NCBI GenBank assembly: GCA_937927335.1
Contig: CALBDU010000004.1
Location: forward strand, 248,001 to 312,000
Length of the DNA: 64,000 bases
Direction: 5' to 3'
Origin: an uncultured Clostridium sp.
GTDB lineage: Bacteria > Bacillota > Clostridia > Clostridiales > Clostridiaceae
The position numbers and the translations under genes are program-made. The notes beneath the pieces were generated by a model. That model saw only the letters and a program-made list of their open reading frames with translations. It was not told where the DNA came from and did no database searches. Shown here piece by piece: positions 17,384-26,763 of this stretch (position 1 is its first letter; every line of letters begins with the position of its first letter).

Positions 17384-18334
17384 ATGGATAAGGAATGGTT
17401 GGAGGTCACCATAGTAACCAGCAGCGAGGCTGTGGAGGCGGTTTGCGGCATTCTCTACAACACGGGAGTGCAGGGTGTTTCCATCGAGGACCCGGAGGAT
17501 ATTGAATTCAAGAAAAAGCACCCCGGGGATTGGGATTACTTTGATGAAACACTACTGGAGGTTAAGGAAGGAGCTATCATAAAGGGCTACTACAAAGAGG
17601 ATGACAAATTCCAGGATTACATAAATTATATAAGAGAAAGCTTCGAAAACATAGGAAGCTTTGGCTTGGACAAAGGAAAGGGCATTATCACTGTAAGCAA
17701 GGTTAATGAAGAGGATTGGGAAAATAACTGGAAGAAATATTACAAGCCTGTTAAAGTGGGTGAAAGGATTGTTATAAAGCCTATTTGGGAAGAATATAAA
17801 CAGGAACCGGAAGATATAGTGGTGGATCTGGACCCTGGCATGGCCTTTGGTACTGGTACTCATGAAACTACAAGAATGTGCATAAAGGCCTTGGAAAAGT
17901 ATGTTAAGCCTCAATCTGTAGTATTTGACATAGGCACCGGCTCAGGAATCCTGGCTATTACAGCAGCAAAGCTAAACGCTGCAAAAGTTACAGGTGTGGA
18001 TCTGGATCCTGTGGCAGTAAAATCTGCAAGGGAAAATGTGAAATACAACCATATTGACAATATTGAGATACTGCACGGTAATCTGCTGGATGTAGTACAG
18101 GGCAAAGCAGATATCGTAGTGGCAAATATAATTGCAGATATCATCATTTTTCTAGTGGATGATGTTAAAAAGTGTGTAAACAAAGGGGGGTATTTTATAT
18201 CCTCAGGAATTATCAAGGCTAGAAAGGATGACGTAGCAGAAAAGCTAAAGAGTGCAGGCTTCACTTTAGTGGAAGTAAATACAGAAGGCGAATGGGTAGC
18301 CATAGTTGCAAAATATGATGGAGAGGGTGCATAA
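17384..18334 (+). CDS. prmA: Ribosomal protein L11 methyltransferase PrmA
   Basis: The product has 316 residues, starting after TAGGAGGAAAAGT. An N-terminal substrate-recognition domain (LEVTIVTSSEAVEAVCGILY) precedes a SAM-dependent methyltransferase fold with VFDIGTGSGILAITAAKLNA and VVANIIADII. It methylates L11 lysines. It follows dnaJ and overlaps rsmE by 1 nt, typical of the clostridial heat-shock region. Confidence 0.95.
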   Translation: MDKEWLEVTIVTSSEAVEAVCGILYNTGVQGVSIEDPEDIEFKKKHPGDWDYFDETLLEVKEGAIIKGYYKEDDKFQDYINYIRESFENIGSFGLDKGKGIITVSKVNEEDWENNWKKYYKPVKVGERIVIKPIWEEYKQEPEDIVVDLDPGMAFGTGTHETTRMCIKALEKYVKPQSVVFDIGTGSGILAITAAKLNAAKVTGVDLDPVAVKSARENVKYNHIDNIEILHGNLLDVVQGKADIVVANIIADIIIFLVDDVKKCVNKGGYFISSGIIKARKDDVAEKLKSAGFTLVEVNTEGEWVAIVAKYDGEGA

Positions 18335-19086
18335 TGCATAAGTTTTTTGTACCGTTTGAAAATATAAAAGGTGACACTGCATACATTGAAGGAGACGATG
18401 TAAAGCATATTTACAAGGTTCTAAGGCTTGAGGAAGGCACCAATGTATGTATAAACAACTGCGAAGGAAATGAATATTTAGGTGAAATAACTGAAATTAA
18501 TAAAAAGGAAGTATTGGTTAAAATAGTTGAGAAGCTTGATACCAATAATGAAAGCCCTTTAGATATTTATCTATACCAGGGACTGCCCAAATCCCAGAAG
18601 ATGGACCTTATAGTACAGAAGGCAACAGAGCTTGGAGTGAAGGAAATAACACCTGTTATCACTGAAAGAGTAGTGGTGAAAAATGAAATTGGAGAATATA
18701 AAAAAATGGACAGATGGAGCCGAATAGCACTGGAGGCCTCCAAGCAGAGCAAAAGAACCAGAATTCCAAAGGTAGGTAATCCAATAGAATTTTCAAAAAT
18801 GCTGGAGCTCGTTAAAAAGGTTGACCTGGTGGTAGTACCCTATGAAAATGAGGAACATCAGGGCCTTAAAAAGGTCATCAGCAAACTGGATAAAGCAGTT
18901 ATAAAATCAGCGGCTGTGATAATCGGACCTGAGGGGGGCTTTGAAGAATCAGAAATCGAAACCTTAAAAGGTATTGGGGCTGAAATAATAACACTTGGTC
19001 CCAGGATACTCAGAACAGAAACCGCTGGCTTTGTAGCTTCATCACTGCTTATGTATGAACTGGGTGATTTGGGAGGAATGTATTAA
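18334..19086 (+). CDS. rsmE: 16S rRNA (uracil-1498-N3) methyltransferase RsmE
   Basis: The product has 250 residues. A PUA-like N-terminal domain is followed by a SPOUT (knotted) methyltransferase domain with IIGPEGGFEESEIE and TLGPRILRTETA, which form the SAM-binding knot. Its start overlaps the prmA stop and its stop overlaps the mtaB start, so the three are translationally coupled. Confidence 0.95.
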   Translation: MHKFFVPFENIKGDTAYIEGDDVKHIYKVLRLEEGTNVCINNCEGNEYLGEITEINKKEVLVKIVEKLDTNNESPLDIYLYQGLPKSQKMDLIVQKATELGVKEITPVITERVVVKNEIGEYKKMDRWSRIALEASKQSKRTRIPKVGNPIEFSKMLELVKKVDLVVVPYENEEHQGLKKVISKLDKAVIKSAAVIIGPEGGFEESEIETLKGIGAEIITLGPRILRTETAGFVASSLLMYELGDLGGMY

Positions 19087-20390
19087 TGAAGGCGGCATTT
19101 GCAACCTTAGGCTGCAGAGTAAATCAGTATGAAACTGAGGCTATGATTGAAAAATTCAAAAGGGAAGGCTATGAAATTACAGAATTTCATGACTTTGCAG
19201 ATGTGTATGTGGTGAATACCTGCACTGTTACCAGCATGGGAGATAAGAAATCCAGGCAGATGATAAGCAGGGCCAGAAGGGAAAATCCTGATGCTGTCAT
19301 AGCTGTAGTAGGCTGTTATTCACAGATAAAGCCTGATGAGGTATCCCTCATAGAAGGTGTGGATGTGGTGCTTGGTACCAGAAATAAAGGTGACATTGTT
19401 TATTATATAAACCGGTACAGGGAAGATAATAAAAAAATTGTAGAGGTATCTGATGTATTGAAAAACAATAAGTTTGAAGAGCTTAATGTGGAGGAATACA
19501 AGGACAGAACCAGAGCCTTTGTAAAAATTCAGGATGGCTGCAACAGATTCTGCTCCTATTGCCTTATACCTTTTGCCAGAGGCGCTGTGTGCAGCAAGGA
19601 ACAGTCTAAGATAATGGAGGAAATCAGGAAGCTTGCTCTCCATGGCTTCAAGGAAGTGGTTTTAACCGGTATTCACATTGCCTCCTATGGAGTTGACCTT
19701 GAGAATACCCCCAGTCTTTTGGATATTCTTAAAGAAGCTGATAAAATTCCGGGGATCGAAAGAATAAGAATAGGTTCCATTGACCCTCAGTTTTTCAGCA
19801 GCAATGTAATTGAGGAGATATCCAATCTTAATAAGCTTTGTCATCATTTTCACCTGTCATTGCAGAGCGGATGCGATGAGACGCTGAAAAGAATGAACAG
19901 GAAATATACCACGGGTCAGTATAAGGAAATAGTGGAAAAGCTGAGAGAAACATTGGAGGATGTATCAATAACCACGGATATAATAACAGGATTCCCAGGG
20001 GAAACTGAAGAGGAATTCAACCTCACATACAATTTCCTTAAGGAGATTGGTTTATCCAAAATGCATATATTCAAATTCAGCCCCAGAGAGGGAACAAAAG
20101 CTTACAATATGAAGGATGACGTACAGCCCAGGATTAAGGATGAAAGAAGCAGAAAGCTCATGGAGCTTGACCTTGAGCTTGAAAGCAGCTTCAGAAAAAA
20201 ATATATAGGCAGGGAAATGCCGGTGCTGTACGAAAAGGAAATTGACCACGGCAGCAATATATATGAAGGGTATACCGATAATTACCTTCGTGTGGAAACC
20301 AGGTGTGAAAGGCCTCTTGAAGGGCTCATAATAAAAACGAAGATATTGGAATACAGCGGTGGAGACTTGAAAGGATCTTTGTTAACATAA
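19086..20390 (+). CDS. mtaB: tRNA threonylcarbamoyladenosine methylthiotransferase MtaB
   Basis: The product has 434 residues. The UPF0004 domain starts KAAFATLGCRVNQYETEA, with further cysteines at VNTCTVTSMGDKKSR and VVGCYSQ. The radical SAM motif is CNRFCSYCLIPFARG and a C-terminal TRAM domain follows (YEGYTDNYLRVE). It converts t6A37 to ms2t6A37 in tRNAs reading ANN codons. Last gene of prmA-rsmE-mtaB. Confidence 0.95.
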   Translation: MKAAFATLGCRVNQYETEAMIEKFKREGYEITEFHDFADVYVVNTCTVTSMGDKKSRQMISRARRENPDAVIAVVGCYSQIKPDEVSLIEGVDVVLGTRNKGDIVYYINRYREDNKKIVEVSDVLKNNKFEELNVEEYKDRTRAFVKIQDGCNRFCSYCLIPFARGAVCSKEQSKIMEEIRKLALHGFKEVVLTGIHIASYGVDLENTPSLLDILKEADKIPGIERIRIGSIDPQFFSSNVIEEISNLNKLCHHFHLSLQSGCDETLKRMNRKYTTGQYKEIVEKLRETLEDVSITTDIITGFPGETEEEFNLTYNFLKEIGLSKMHIFKFSPREGTKAYNMKDDVQPRIKDERSRKLMELDLELESSFRKKYIGREMPVLYEKEIDHGSNIYEGYTDNYLRVETRCERPLEGLIIKTKILEYSGGDLKGSLLT

Positions 20391-20463
20391 TATAAATTTT
20401 TCTAAAATAGCAGGAAATTGAAGTTTTATATTGAATATTATTTATTTAAGGGAGGTGAAAATT

Positions 20464-20808
20464 ATGGATGAATGTTTATTTTGCAGGATAATTAAGGGTG
20501 AAATACCATGCACTAAGGTTTACGAGGATGAGATGGTATTTAGCTTTAAAGATATCGACCCTAAAGCTCCTGTTCATGTTTTGGTGCTTCCTAAAAAGCA
20601 TATATCAAGCTTAAATGAGGTAACAAAGGATGATTCAGAGATAATTGCACATATATTTATGGTAATTGAAAAGCTGGCTAAGGAATTAGGCATCTCAGAA
20701 TCCGGCTACAGGGTTGTATCAAATTGCGGTGAGGATGGAGGACAGAGTGTGTCCCACATACATTTCCATCTGCTTGGGGGAAGGTCCCTTCAGTGGCCTC
20801 CAGGTTAA
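20464..20808 (+). CDS. HIT family (HinT-like) nucleotide phosphoramidase
   Basis: The product has 114 residues from the ATG after AAGGGAGGTGAAAATT; an upstream in-frame start would include this site and is unlikely. The sequence begins MDECLFCRIIKGEIPC and ends with the histidine triad SHIHFHLLGGRS. This is the HinT/PKCI branch, hydrolysing adenosine phosphoramidates. It precedes rpsU, as in related genomes. Confidence 0.93.
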   Translation: MDECLFCRIIKGEIPCTKVYEDEMVFSFKDIDPKAPVHVLVLPKKHISSLNEVTKDDSEIIAHIFMVIEKLAKELGISESGYRVVSNCGEDGGQSVSHIHFHLLGGRSLQWPPG

Positions 20809-20829
20809 TTTTAATGTACTATGAAATTG

Positions 20830-20859
20830 TTGACAGTACCTTTAAAATTATTGTATAAT
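20830..20859 (+). promoter_or_regulatory. Promoter of rpsU
   Basis: TTGACA (20830-20835) and TATAAT (20854-20859), 18 nt apart, both matching consensus exactly. A leader of about 75 nt leads to a GGAGGGAGG site. Confidence 0.9.
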
Positions 20860-20938
20860 AGACTATGTGCTATGTGACCCACATTGGCTGCGTTTAATTT
20901 TTTTAAATTAAAGTGAGCTAGCGGAGGGAGGGATAAAT

Positions 20939-21115
20939 ATGTCAGAAATAAAAGTTGGAGAAAACGAAACATTAGAAAGTGCACTGAGAAGATTCAAAAG
21001 AAAGTGTGCAAGAGCTGGTGTTCTATCAGAAGTTAGAAAGAGAGAGCACTATGAAAAACCAAGCGTAAAGAGGAAGAAGAAATCAGAAGCTGCAAGGAAA
21101 AGAAAGTTTAAATAA
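20939..21115 (+). CDS. rpsU: 30S ribosomal protein S21
   Basis: The product has 58 residues, MSEIKVGENETLESALRRFK then an Arg/Lys-rich helical tail ending RKRKFK. It has its own consensus promoter and a strong GGAGGGAGG site. S21 sits near the anti-Shine-Dalgarno end of 16S rRNA. It is followed by yqeY at 24 nt. Confidence 0.96.
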   Translation: MSEIKVGENETLESALRRFKRKCARAGVLSEVRKREHYEKPSVKRKKKSEAARKRKFK

Positions 21116-21139
21116 ATTCTTTGAAAGAAGGTAACCAAA

Positions 21140-21586
21140 ATGACTCTTAAGGAAAGATTGCAAGAGGATTGGAAAAATGCTTTAAAGTCAAAGGATAAGT
21201 TTAAGGCAGATACCGTAAGCATGGCAAAAGCTGCTGTGTTGTTGGTTGAAAAAACCGACGGAGTTAAGCTTGATGATGATCAGATTATCGATATTTTAGC
21301 TAAGGAAGTCAAGCAGAGACGTGAATCTGTGCTGGAATTTGAAAAAGGCAACAGGCAGGACTTAGTTGATCAAACTAATGCAGAAATTGAAATCTTATTA
21401 AATTACCTTCCTCAGCAGTTAAGTGAAAATGAAATTTCCGATATTGTTCGTCAAGCAGTTGATGAAGTGGGAGCTAGTAGCATTAAGGACATGAAAAAAG
21501 TAATGGCCATAGTTGCGCCTAAAATAAAAGGCCGTGCAGACGGCAAGGTTGTAGGACAATTAGTAAAAGAATTTTTGAATAAATAA
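21140..21586 (+). CDS. yqeY: GatB/YqeY domain protein
   Basis: The product has 148 residues. It matches the YqeY family: MTLKERLQEDWKNALKSKDK, ILAKEVKQRRESVLEFEKGN and the helical tail KIKGRADGKVVGQLVKEFL. The domain resembles the tRNA-binding tail of GatB amidotransferase. Its exact role is not established. It lies downstream of rpsU in a conserved pair. Confidence 0.92.
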   Translation: MTLKERLQEDWKNALKSKDKFKADTVSMAKAAVLLVEKTDGVKLDDDQIIDILAKEVKQRRESVLEFEKGNRQDLVDQTNAEIEILLNYLPQQLSENEISDIVRQAVDEVGASSIKDMKKVMAIVAPKIKGRADGKVVGQLVKEFLNK

Positions 21587-21614
21587 AAGATTGGGTTTTA
21601 CTCAATCTTTTTTT
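21586..21614 (+). terminator. Terminator after yqeY
   Basis: Stem AAAGATTG / CAATCTTT with a 9-nt loop, followed by a T-rich run, immediately after the yqeY stop. Confidence 0.85.
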
Positions 21615-21676
21615 ATTGTTATTTTTTATAACTGCTTCTCATAAATTAATATGAAAGTATTAATCGGGGTATCATA

Positions 21677-21958
21677 ATGAGAAGTATTGCATATAAGTCA
21701 AAGCAGGCCTTTGCCTCAGCCTTGGAGCTGCCGGAGGATGTGGTGCTCAACAAGCCAAGGATCACTGTTACAGGGGAAAATCAGGTGGTTATTGAGAACC
21801 ACAAGGGCATAGTGCTGTTTCAGGATAATATTATACGGGTAAATTCAGAGTCTGGACCTATAACTATAAAAGGTACAGGCTTTGAAATACTTTTCATGGG
21901 CGGCAGCACCATAACAATTGCAGGGAGGTTTAAAACCCTTGTTTATGAAGGTGTTTAA
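21677..21958 (+). CDS. yqfC: Sporulation protein YqfC
   Basis: The product has 93 residues of the YabP/YqfC family, with LELPEDVVLNKPRITVTGEN, then VVIENHKGIVLF and ending IAGRFKTLVYEGV. In spore-formers it is paired with yqfD and expressed in the mother cell. It overlaps the yqfD start by 14 nt, implying coupling. Confidence 0.9.
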   Translation: MRSIAYKSKQAFASALELPEDVVLNKPRITVTGENQVVIENHKGIVLFQDNIIRVNSESGPITIKGTGFEILFMGGSTITIAGRFKTLVYEGV

Positions 21959-23048
21959 CAAGCTGAACGGCAGCATTAAACTGGAAATCAAATCACTTAT
22001 GCCTGAAAAGTTTATAAATCTGCTTTGGAAAAACGGAGCACAAATAAAAAATGTAAGAAAAATAGATATTACCACCATGGAACTGGAGATGTCCCTAAAG
22101 GACTACTATATGGTGGATAAAATATCAAAGAAGACAAACACTAAAATTAAGGTTATTGGTAGAAAGGGTTCTGCCTTTATCTGGGTAAGATACAGGAGAA
22201 GAACTGCGCTTCTGCTAGGTGTTTTGGTGTTTGCAGGTATTTTGTACTATTTATCAACCTTTATCTGGGGTATAGAAATAACCGGAGATAAGCTTTTGTC
22301 TCCCTATGAAATCAGGCAGCAGCTAACCGGCCTTGGTATCAAGGCAGGCATAAAAAAAAGCAGTATCAATGTTTATGAACTGGAAGAAAAACTCATGAGC
22401 GGAAATGAAAGCATCATGTGGGTGAGAGTTCGAATGGAGGGCTCGAAGCTTAATATAGCTGCAGCAGAAAGACAGTCACCTCCTGAAATTACCGAAAACA
22501 ATGTGCCCTGCAGCTTGACGGCAGCCAGAGACGGTGAGGTAGTGAGAATTTATGCCAAAGCTGGAGAAGCGGTTGTAAAACCAGGAGACATAGTTAAAAA
22601 GGGACAGCTTTTGGTGAAGGGAGAAACTGTCCATGCACAGGGGACGGTGATAGCCCGGACCTTTTATGAAAAAATTAAGGATGTCAGCCTTACGGAAGTA
22701 AAAAGGGAAAGAACGGGGAATAAGGTAAGCAGCGTATATTTGAACATTGGAGGCAGGAAACTATATTTAAAAAAATGTACAAATCCTTACCAGAAGTATG
22801 ATAAAATAGAGGATAATAAATCCTTTGCAACTATTATTACTTATTATGAGGTTAAAGAAACTACCATAACCAGGGATCAAAAACAGCTGGTGGAAGCAAC
22901 TGTTAATGAGATATATGAAAGCATAAAGGAGGAGCTGAAACCCTCCGTTCAAATAGTTGACAAGATTACAGATGTAAAAAATGGTGATTTAACAGAAGTG
23001 AGAGTTCTGGTGGTAGCAGAAGAAGATATTGCATCAGAGGAAAACTAA
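21945..23048 (+). CDS. yqfD: Sporulation protein YqfD
   Basis: The product has 367 residues from the ATG at 21945, inside the end of yqfC. A TTG start at 21918 is possible but lies before the GGGAGG site. The N-terminal cytoplasmic part has a single membrane segment at about 85-105 (TALLLGVLVFAGILYYL), then an extracytoplasmic strand-rich region with GEVVRIYAKAGEAVVKPGD. The family has been linked to stage IV sporulation in Bacillus. It is followed by pgpH. Confidence 0.9.
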   Translation: MKVFNKLNGSIKLEIKSLMPEKFINLLWKNGAQIKNVRKIDITTMELEMSLKDYYMVDKISKKTNTKIKVIGRKGSAFIWVRYRRRTALLLGVLVFAGILYYLSTFIWGIEITGDKLLSPYEIRQQLTGLGIKAGIKKSSINVYELEEKLMSGNESIMWVRVRMEGSKLNIAAAERQSPPEITENNVPCSLTAARDGEVVRIYAKAGEAVVKPGDIVKKGQLLVKGETVHAQGTVIARTFYEKIKDVSLTEVKRERTGNKVSSVYLNIGGRKLYLKKCTNPYQKYDKIEDNKSFATIITYYEVKETTITRDQKQLVEATVNEIYESIKEELKPSVQIVDKITDVKNGDLTEVRVLVVAEEDIASEEN

Positions 23049-23058
23049 GGAGATTGTG

Positions 23059-25131
23059 ATGAAGGAAAAAATAATAGATTACTTTAGCAATAAGGAAAAC
23101 CCAAGAAGAGTCCTTACATTTCTAATAACATTTATGTTCCTTTTTTTTATTCTGGCCACATCCCTTATAACAGAGAAGTACAACCTAAGTGAGGGTGATA
23201 TAGCTAAAGCTGATATTAGAGCTCCCAGAGAAGTTGAGGATTCGGCCCTCACTGAAGAAAGAAGGCAGCAGGCACTGAATTCAGTACCTCTGCAGTTTAA
23301 TAAGGAAACCAGCGTAAAAGCTGACGTTGCAAGTGAGGTTAATAAGTTCTTTCAGGATCTGGAACAGGTGAAGAACTCTTCCGCAGATTCATCAATGAAG
23401 CTGGCGGCTATTAAAGGAAAAACATCCATGAGTCTTTCAGATGAAGATTTAAGCTATGCATTAAGCTTAAGCAGCACTGAAGCCGCTTATACAAAGGAGT
23501 TTCTATTAAAGACCATGGATAGCCTTTATGATGGCAGTACAATAAGTGACAATACGCAGAAAAGCAATCAAGAGGACATTAAGAAAGCCCAGGAATATGT
23601 CCTTATACAGGTGAACAGCTCAAAGCTTTCAAAGGCTTCCAGGGAAGTTGCCACTGCTGTTGGTTATTCAGAAATAAAGCCTAATTTTTATTATGACAAG
23701 TATAAAACTGAAGAGCTTAAACGGGAGGCGTTAAAGAAGGTATCTCCTGTGATGATAAAAAAAGACCAGATAATAGTTAAGGAAGGAGAACCTGTAACAA
23801 AGGATCAGATAAAAATCCTTCAGGAGCTTAGTTTAATCAACAGCAATAGTCATTATTCAGGCTACCTTTACCTTAGCCTTGGGGTACTGGTGCTGTTTGT
23901 AATGGCTCTGCAGTGGTTTTACCTTTCCAAGTATTATAATGAAATATTCAAGGATACTAAAAAGCTGATAATGATTAATATGCTTAACTGTGCAGCTGTT
24001 TTGCTGGCCAGGACAATAAATATGGTATCACCTTTTTTTATACCGCTGGCTTTCATTCCTATGATATTCACTCTGGCGGTAAATTATAAGGTGGCTTTGG
24101 TTTCCACGGTATTAAACTGCATACTTATAAGCGGTGCAGTAAATTTTAATGTGGAAATCACACTTCTGGCTGCAGCAAATGCTTTGGCCGGATCAATAAT
24201 AATTAAAAAGATGAATCAGAGGAACGAAATACTTTTTGCAACCTTATATATAAGCATAATAAATGTGGTGCTTACCTTTTCCATTGGACTGCTTATAAGC
24301 AGCAATGTGCCCGACGTCGCAAACAAGTCCCTGCAGGCATTTATTGCAGGAATATTGTCAGGCATACTGACTATTGGTTTTCTTCCTTTTTTCGAAAATG
24401 TATTTGACGTGCTTACAGCAATTAAGCTGCTGGAGCTTACAAACCCCAATAATCCTCTTTTGAAAAGACTTCTAATTGAAGCACCTGGCACCTACCACCA
24501 CAGCATACTGGTGGGAAATTTGTCAGAGCTTGCTGTGGAGGCTGTTGGAGGTGATCCTATTTTTGCAAGGGCATGTGCATACTATCATGATGTTGGGAAG
24601 CTTAAAAGGCCCTACTTTTTTAAGGAAAACCAGCTGGAAAATGATAATCCCCATAATAAAATCACTCCAAATCTAAGCACCCTTATTATAATCTCTCATG
24701 TAAAGGATGGGGTGGAGCTGGCCAGGGAATATAAGCTCCCAAAGAAAATAATAGATGTGATAGAGCAGCATCATGGTACCTCTCTTGTACAATATTTTTA
24801 TCTCACAGTGAAAAACAGCAGCATGAATCCTTCCGGCTTGAATGAGGATGATTTCAGGTACAAGGGCCCAATACCTGAGAGCAGGGAGGCAGCTGTAATT
24901 ATGCTGGCGGATGCCGTGGAGGCAGCTGTTAGATCTATAGCTGATCCAACCGGGGAAAAAATTGAAGAAAAGGTCAATTATATAATTAAAAACAGAATGG
25001 ATGATGGACAGCTTGATAATTGCGAACTTACCTTAAGGGATATAGAAAAGGTAAGAAAGTCCTTCCTTAGCATATTTAACGGAATCTATCATAACAGGAT
25101 AGAATATCCTGTGGATAAATGGGAAAAATAG
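23059..25131 (+). CDS. pgpH: PgpH-type cyclic-di-AMP phosphodiesterase (7TM-HD)
   Basis: The product has 690 residues from the ATG after AAGGAGATTGTG. The layout is one N-terminal membrane segment, an extracellular 7TMR-HDED domain (about 45-270), seven membrane helices (about 275-460) and a cytoplasmic HD domain with APGTYHHSILVGNLSELAVE and CAYYHDVGKLKRP. PgpH/YqfF enzymes degrade c-di-AMP. It stands between yqfD and ybeY, as in Bacillus and clostridia. Confidence 0.93.
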   Translation: MKEKIIDYFSNKENPRRVLTFLITFMFLFFILATSLITEKYNLSEGDIAKADIRAPREVEDSALTEERRQQALNSVPLQFNKETSVKADVASEVNKFFQDLEQVKNSSADSSMKLAAIKGKTSMSLSDEDLSYALSLSSTEAAYTKEFLLKTMDSLYDGSTISDNTQKSNQEDIKKAQEYVLIQVNSSKLSKASREVATAVGYSEIKPNFYYDKYKTEELKREALKKVSPVMIKKDQIIVKEGEPVTKDQIKILQELSLINSNSHYSGYLYLSLGVLVLFVMALQWFYLSKYYNEIFKDTKKLIMINMLNCAAVLLARTINMVSPFFIPLAFIPMIFTLAVNYKVALVSTVLNCILISGAVNFNVEITLLAAANALAGSIIIKKMNQRNEILFATLYISIINVVLTFSIGLLISSNVPDVANKSLQAFIAGILSGILTIGFLPFFENVFDVLTAIKLLELTNPNNPLLKRLLIEAPGTYHHSILVGNLSELAVEAVGGDPIFARACAYYHDVGKLKRPYFFKENQLENDNPHNKITPNLSTLIIISHVKDGVELAREYKLPKKIIDVIEQHHGTSLVQYFYLTVKNSSMNPSGLNEDDFRYKGPIPESREAAVIMLADAVEAAVRSIADPTGEKIEEKVNYIIKNRMDDGQLDNCELTLRDIEKVRKSFLSIFNGIYHNRIEYPVDKWEK

Positions 25132-25140
25132 GGGTGTAAT

Positions 25141-25647
25141 ATGATTTACTTTGAAAATAATCAGAATATCATCAATGTGGACAGCGAATTTTACAAATTA
25201 ATAGAGAATATTGTAGCCTGCGCCCTGAAGGAGGAAGGGGTTTCAGTGGAATATGAATTGAGCATTACCCTGGTGGATAATGAAGAAATACAGCAGCTCA
25301 ATTCCCAGTTCAGAAACCTTGACAAGGTTACGGATGTGCTGTCCTTTCCAATGCTTAATTATGCAAGCGGTAAGGTATTCAGGGACTGCTACAGAGATAA
25401 TAAATTCGGCCCGGAAGATCTGGATGGGGATAAGCTTCTTTTAGGTGACATTGTGCTTTCAATGGAAAAAGCACAGGAGCAGGGTGTGGAATTCGGCCAT
25501 GGATTTAAAAGAGAAGCCTGCTACCTTACACTTCATTCCGTTTTACATCTTCTTGGCTATGACCATATAAAAGAAGCGGAAAAGAAAATTATGCGCCGCA
25601 GAGAAGAGGAAATACTTGAAAAATTTGATCTTTCAAGGGGTGATTAA
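25141..25647 (+). CDS. ybeY: Endoribonuclease YbeY
   Basis: The product has 168 residues. The metal site is HSVLHLLGYDH (H-x3-H-x5-H), preceded by the family's LNSQFRNLDKVTDVLSFP. It acts in 16S rRNA maturation and ribosome quality control. It starts 9 nt after pgpH and abuts dgkA. Confidence 0.95.
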   Translation: MIYFENNQNIINVDSEFYKLIENIVACALKEEGVSVEYELSITLVDNEEIQQLNSQFRNLDKVTDVLSFPMLNYASGKVFRDCYRDNKFGPEDLDGDKLLLGDIVLSMEKAQEQGVEFGHGFKREACYLTLHSVLHLLGYDHIKEAEKKIMRRREEEILEKFDLSRGD

Positions 25648-26346
25648 ATGAAGGTTAAAAAGCTTCTGGACAGCTTTAATTACGCCATTGAAGGAATTAT
25701 ACATTCTGTAAGGACCCAAAGGAATATGAGAATACATATGGCAGCAGCTCTGATAATTTTAACCGCCTGCTTTTTTTATGATATAAGCAGAACTGAGCTG
25801 CTAATAGTTCTTATAACCATCACTCTGGTTATTATGGCAGAGCTGTTCAATACGGCTATAGAGCTTGCCATAGACAGCACTACAAATTATTATCACCCTT
25901 TGGTTAAGCTGGCCAAAAATGCCGCCGCCGGGGGAGTGCTGGTATCGGCTGTGAATGCAGCTGCTGTGGGCTATATAATATTTTGGGATAAATTGAAGTT
26001 TATTAATTTTGAATTAATTCACAAGGTAAGAGTATCAAGTCCATACACAATTTTCATGATACTGACTATAATGAGTATTGCAGTGGTAATAGTTAAAGCC
26101 ATGGCAAGAGAAGGGACACCGTTAAGGGGCGGCATGCCCAGCGGCCACAGCGCCCTGGCATTTTCCATAGCCACAGCCATGACCTTGATTTCAGGGCAGA
26201 CAGTAGTTTTTGTACTGAGCTTCATACTAGCCTTTATTGTAGCACAGAGCAGAGTGGATTCAGGAGTTCATTCAGTGCTGGAGGTAGTATTTGGGGCCAT
26301 ATTTGGCATATTATTGACAATTCTCCTTTATCAAATTTTTACATAG
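25648..26346 (+). CDS. dgkA: Diacylglycerol/undecaprenol kinase fused to a PAP2 phosphatase domain
   Basis: The product has 232 residues starting at the base after the ybeY stop. Residues 1-115 are DgkA-like, with the active-site ELFNTAIELAID and three helices. Residues about 125-232 form a PAP2-like domain with GGMPSGHSALAFS and SRVDSGVHSVLEVV, giving the SGH and SR-x5-H motifs; the first KxxxxxxRP motif is weak (KAMAREGTPLRGG). The pairing of a lipid kinase with a phosphatase on one chain suggests undecaprenol/undecaprenyl phosphate recycling. Stand-alone DgkA is about 120 residues, so this is a fusion. Confidence 0.9.
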   Translation: MKVKKLLDSFNYAIEGIIHSVRTQRNMRIHMAAALIILTACFFYDISRTELLIVLITITLVIMAELFNTAIELAIDSTTNYYHPLVKLAKNAAAGGVLVSAVNAAAVGYIIFWDKLKFINFELIHKVRVSSPYTIFMILTIMSIAVVIVKAMAREGTPLRGGMPSGHSALAFSIATAMTLISGQTVVFVLSFILAFIVAQSRVDSGVHSVLEVVFGAIFGILLTILLYQIFT

Positions 26347-26356
26347 GGGTGAGAAC

Positions 26357-26749
26357 ATGGATATTAACAAATTAATAAAACTGGCTATGGCGGCAAGAGA
26401 ATATGCATATACACCATATTCCAGGTTTAATGTAGGAGCCAGCCTTCTAATGGAGGATGGCGCCGTGTACACAGGTTGTAATATTGAAAATGCCGCCTAT
26501 GGTGCCACAAATTGTGCAGAAAGGACAGCCATTTTCAAGGCGGTATCTGAAGGACATAAAAAAATAAAGGCATTATGTGTCATAGGCCCCGACGGCAGGT
26601 ATACCTGGCCCTGTGGAATCTGCAGGCAGGTCATAGCAGAATTTGCAGATACAGATACAAAAATCATCATAGCAAGGGATGAAAATGAATACATCATTAA
26701 AACACTGGAGGATATTCTTCCAGGTGCATTCACAAAAAAAGATTTATAG
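26357..26749 (+). CDS. cdd: Cytidine deaminase
   Basis: The product has 130 residues. The zinc motifs are GATNCAERTAIF (C-A-E) and WPCGICRQVIAEF (P-C-x-x-C), and the substrate region is YTPYSRFNVGASLL. It converts cytidine and deoxycytidine to uridine forms for pyrimidine salvage. It sits between dgkA and era in the standard order. Confidence 0.97.
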   Translation: MDINKLIKLAMAAREYAYTPYSRFNVGASLLMEDGAVYTGCNIENAAYGATNCAERTAIFKAVSEGHKKIKALCVIGPDGRYTWPCGICRQVIAEFADTDTKIIIARDENEYIIKTLEDILPGAFTKKDL

Positions 26750-26763
26750 TAAGGAGTATACAT

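Noticed and set aside
21918..21944. TTG start for yqfD
   Set aside because: It would place the GGGAGG site inside the coding sequence; ATG 21945 matches the usual N-terminus better.
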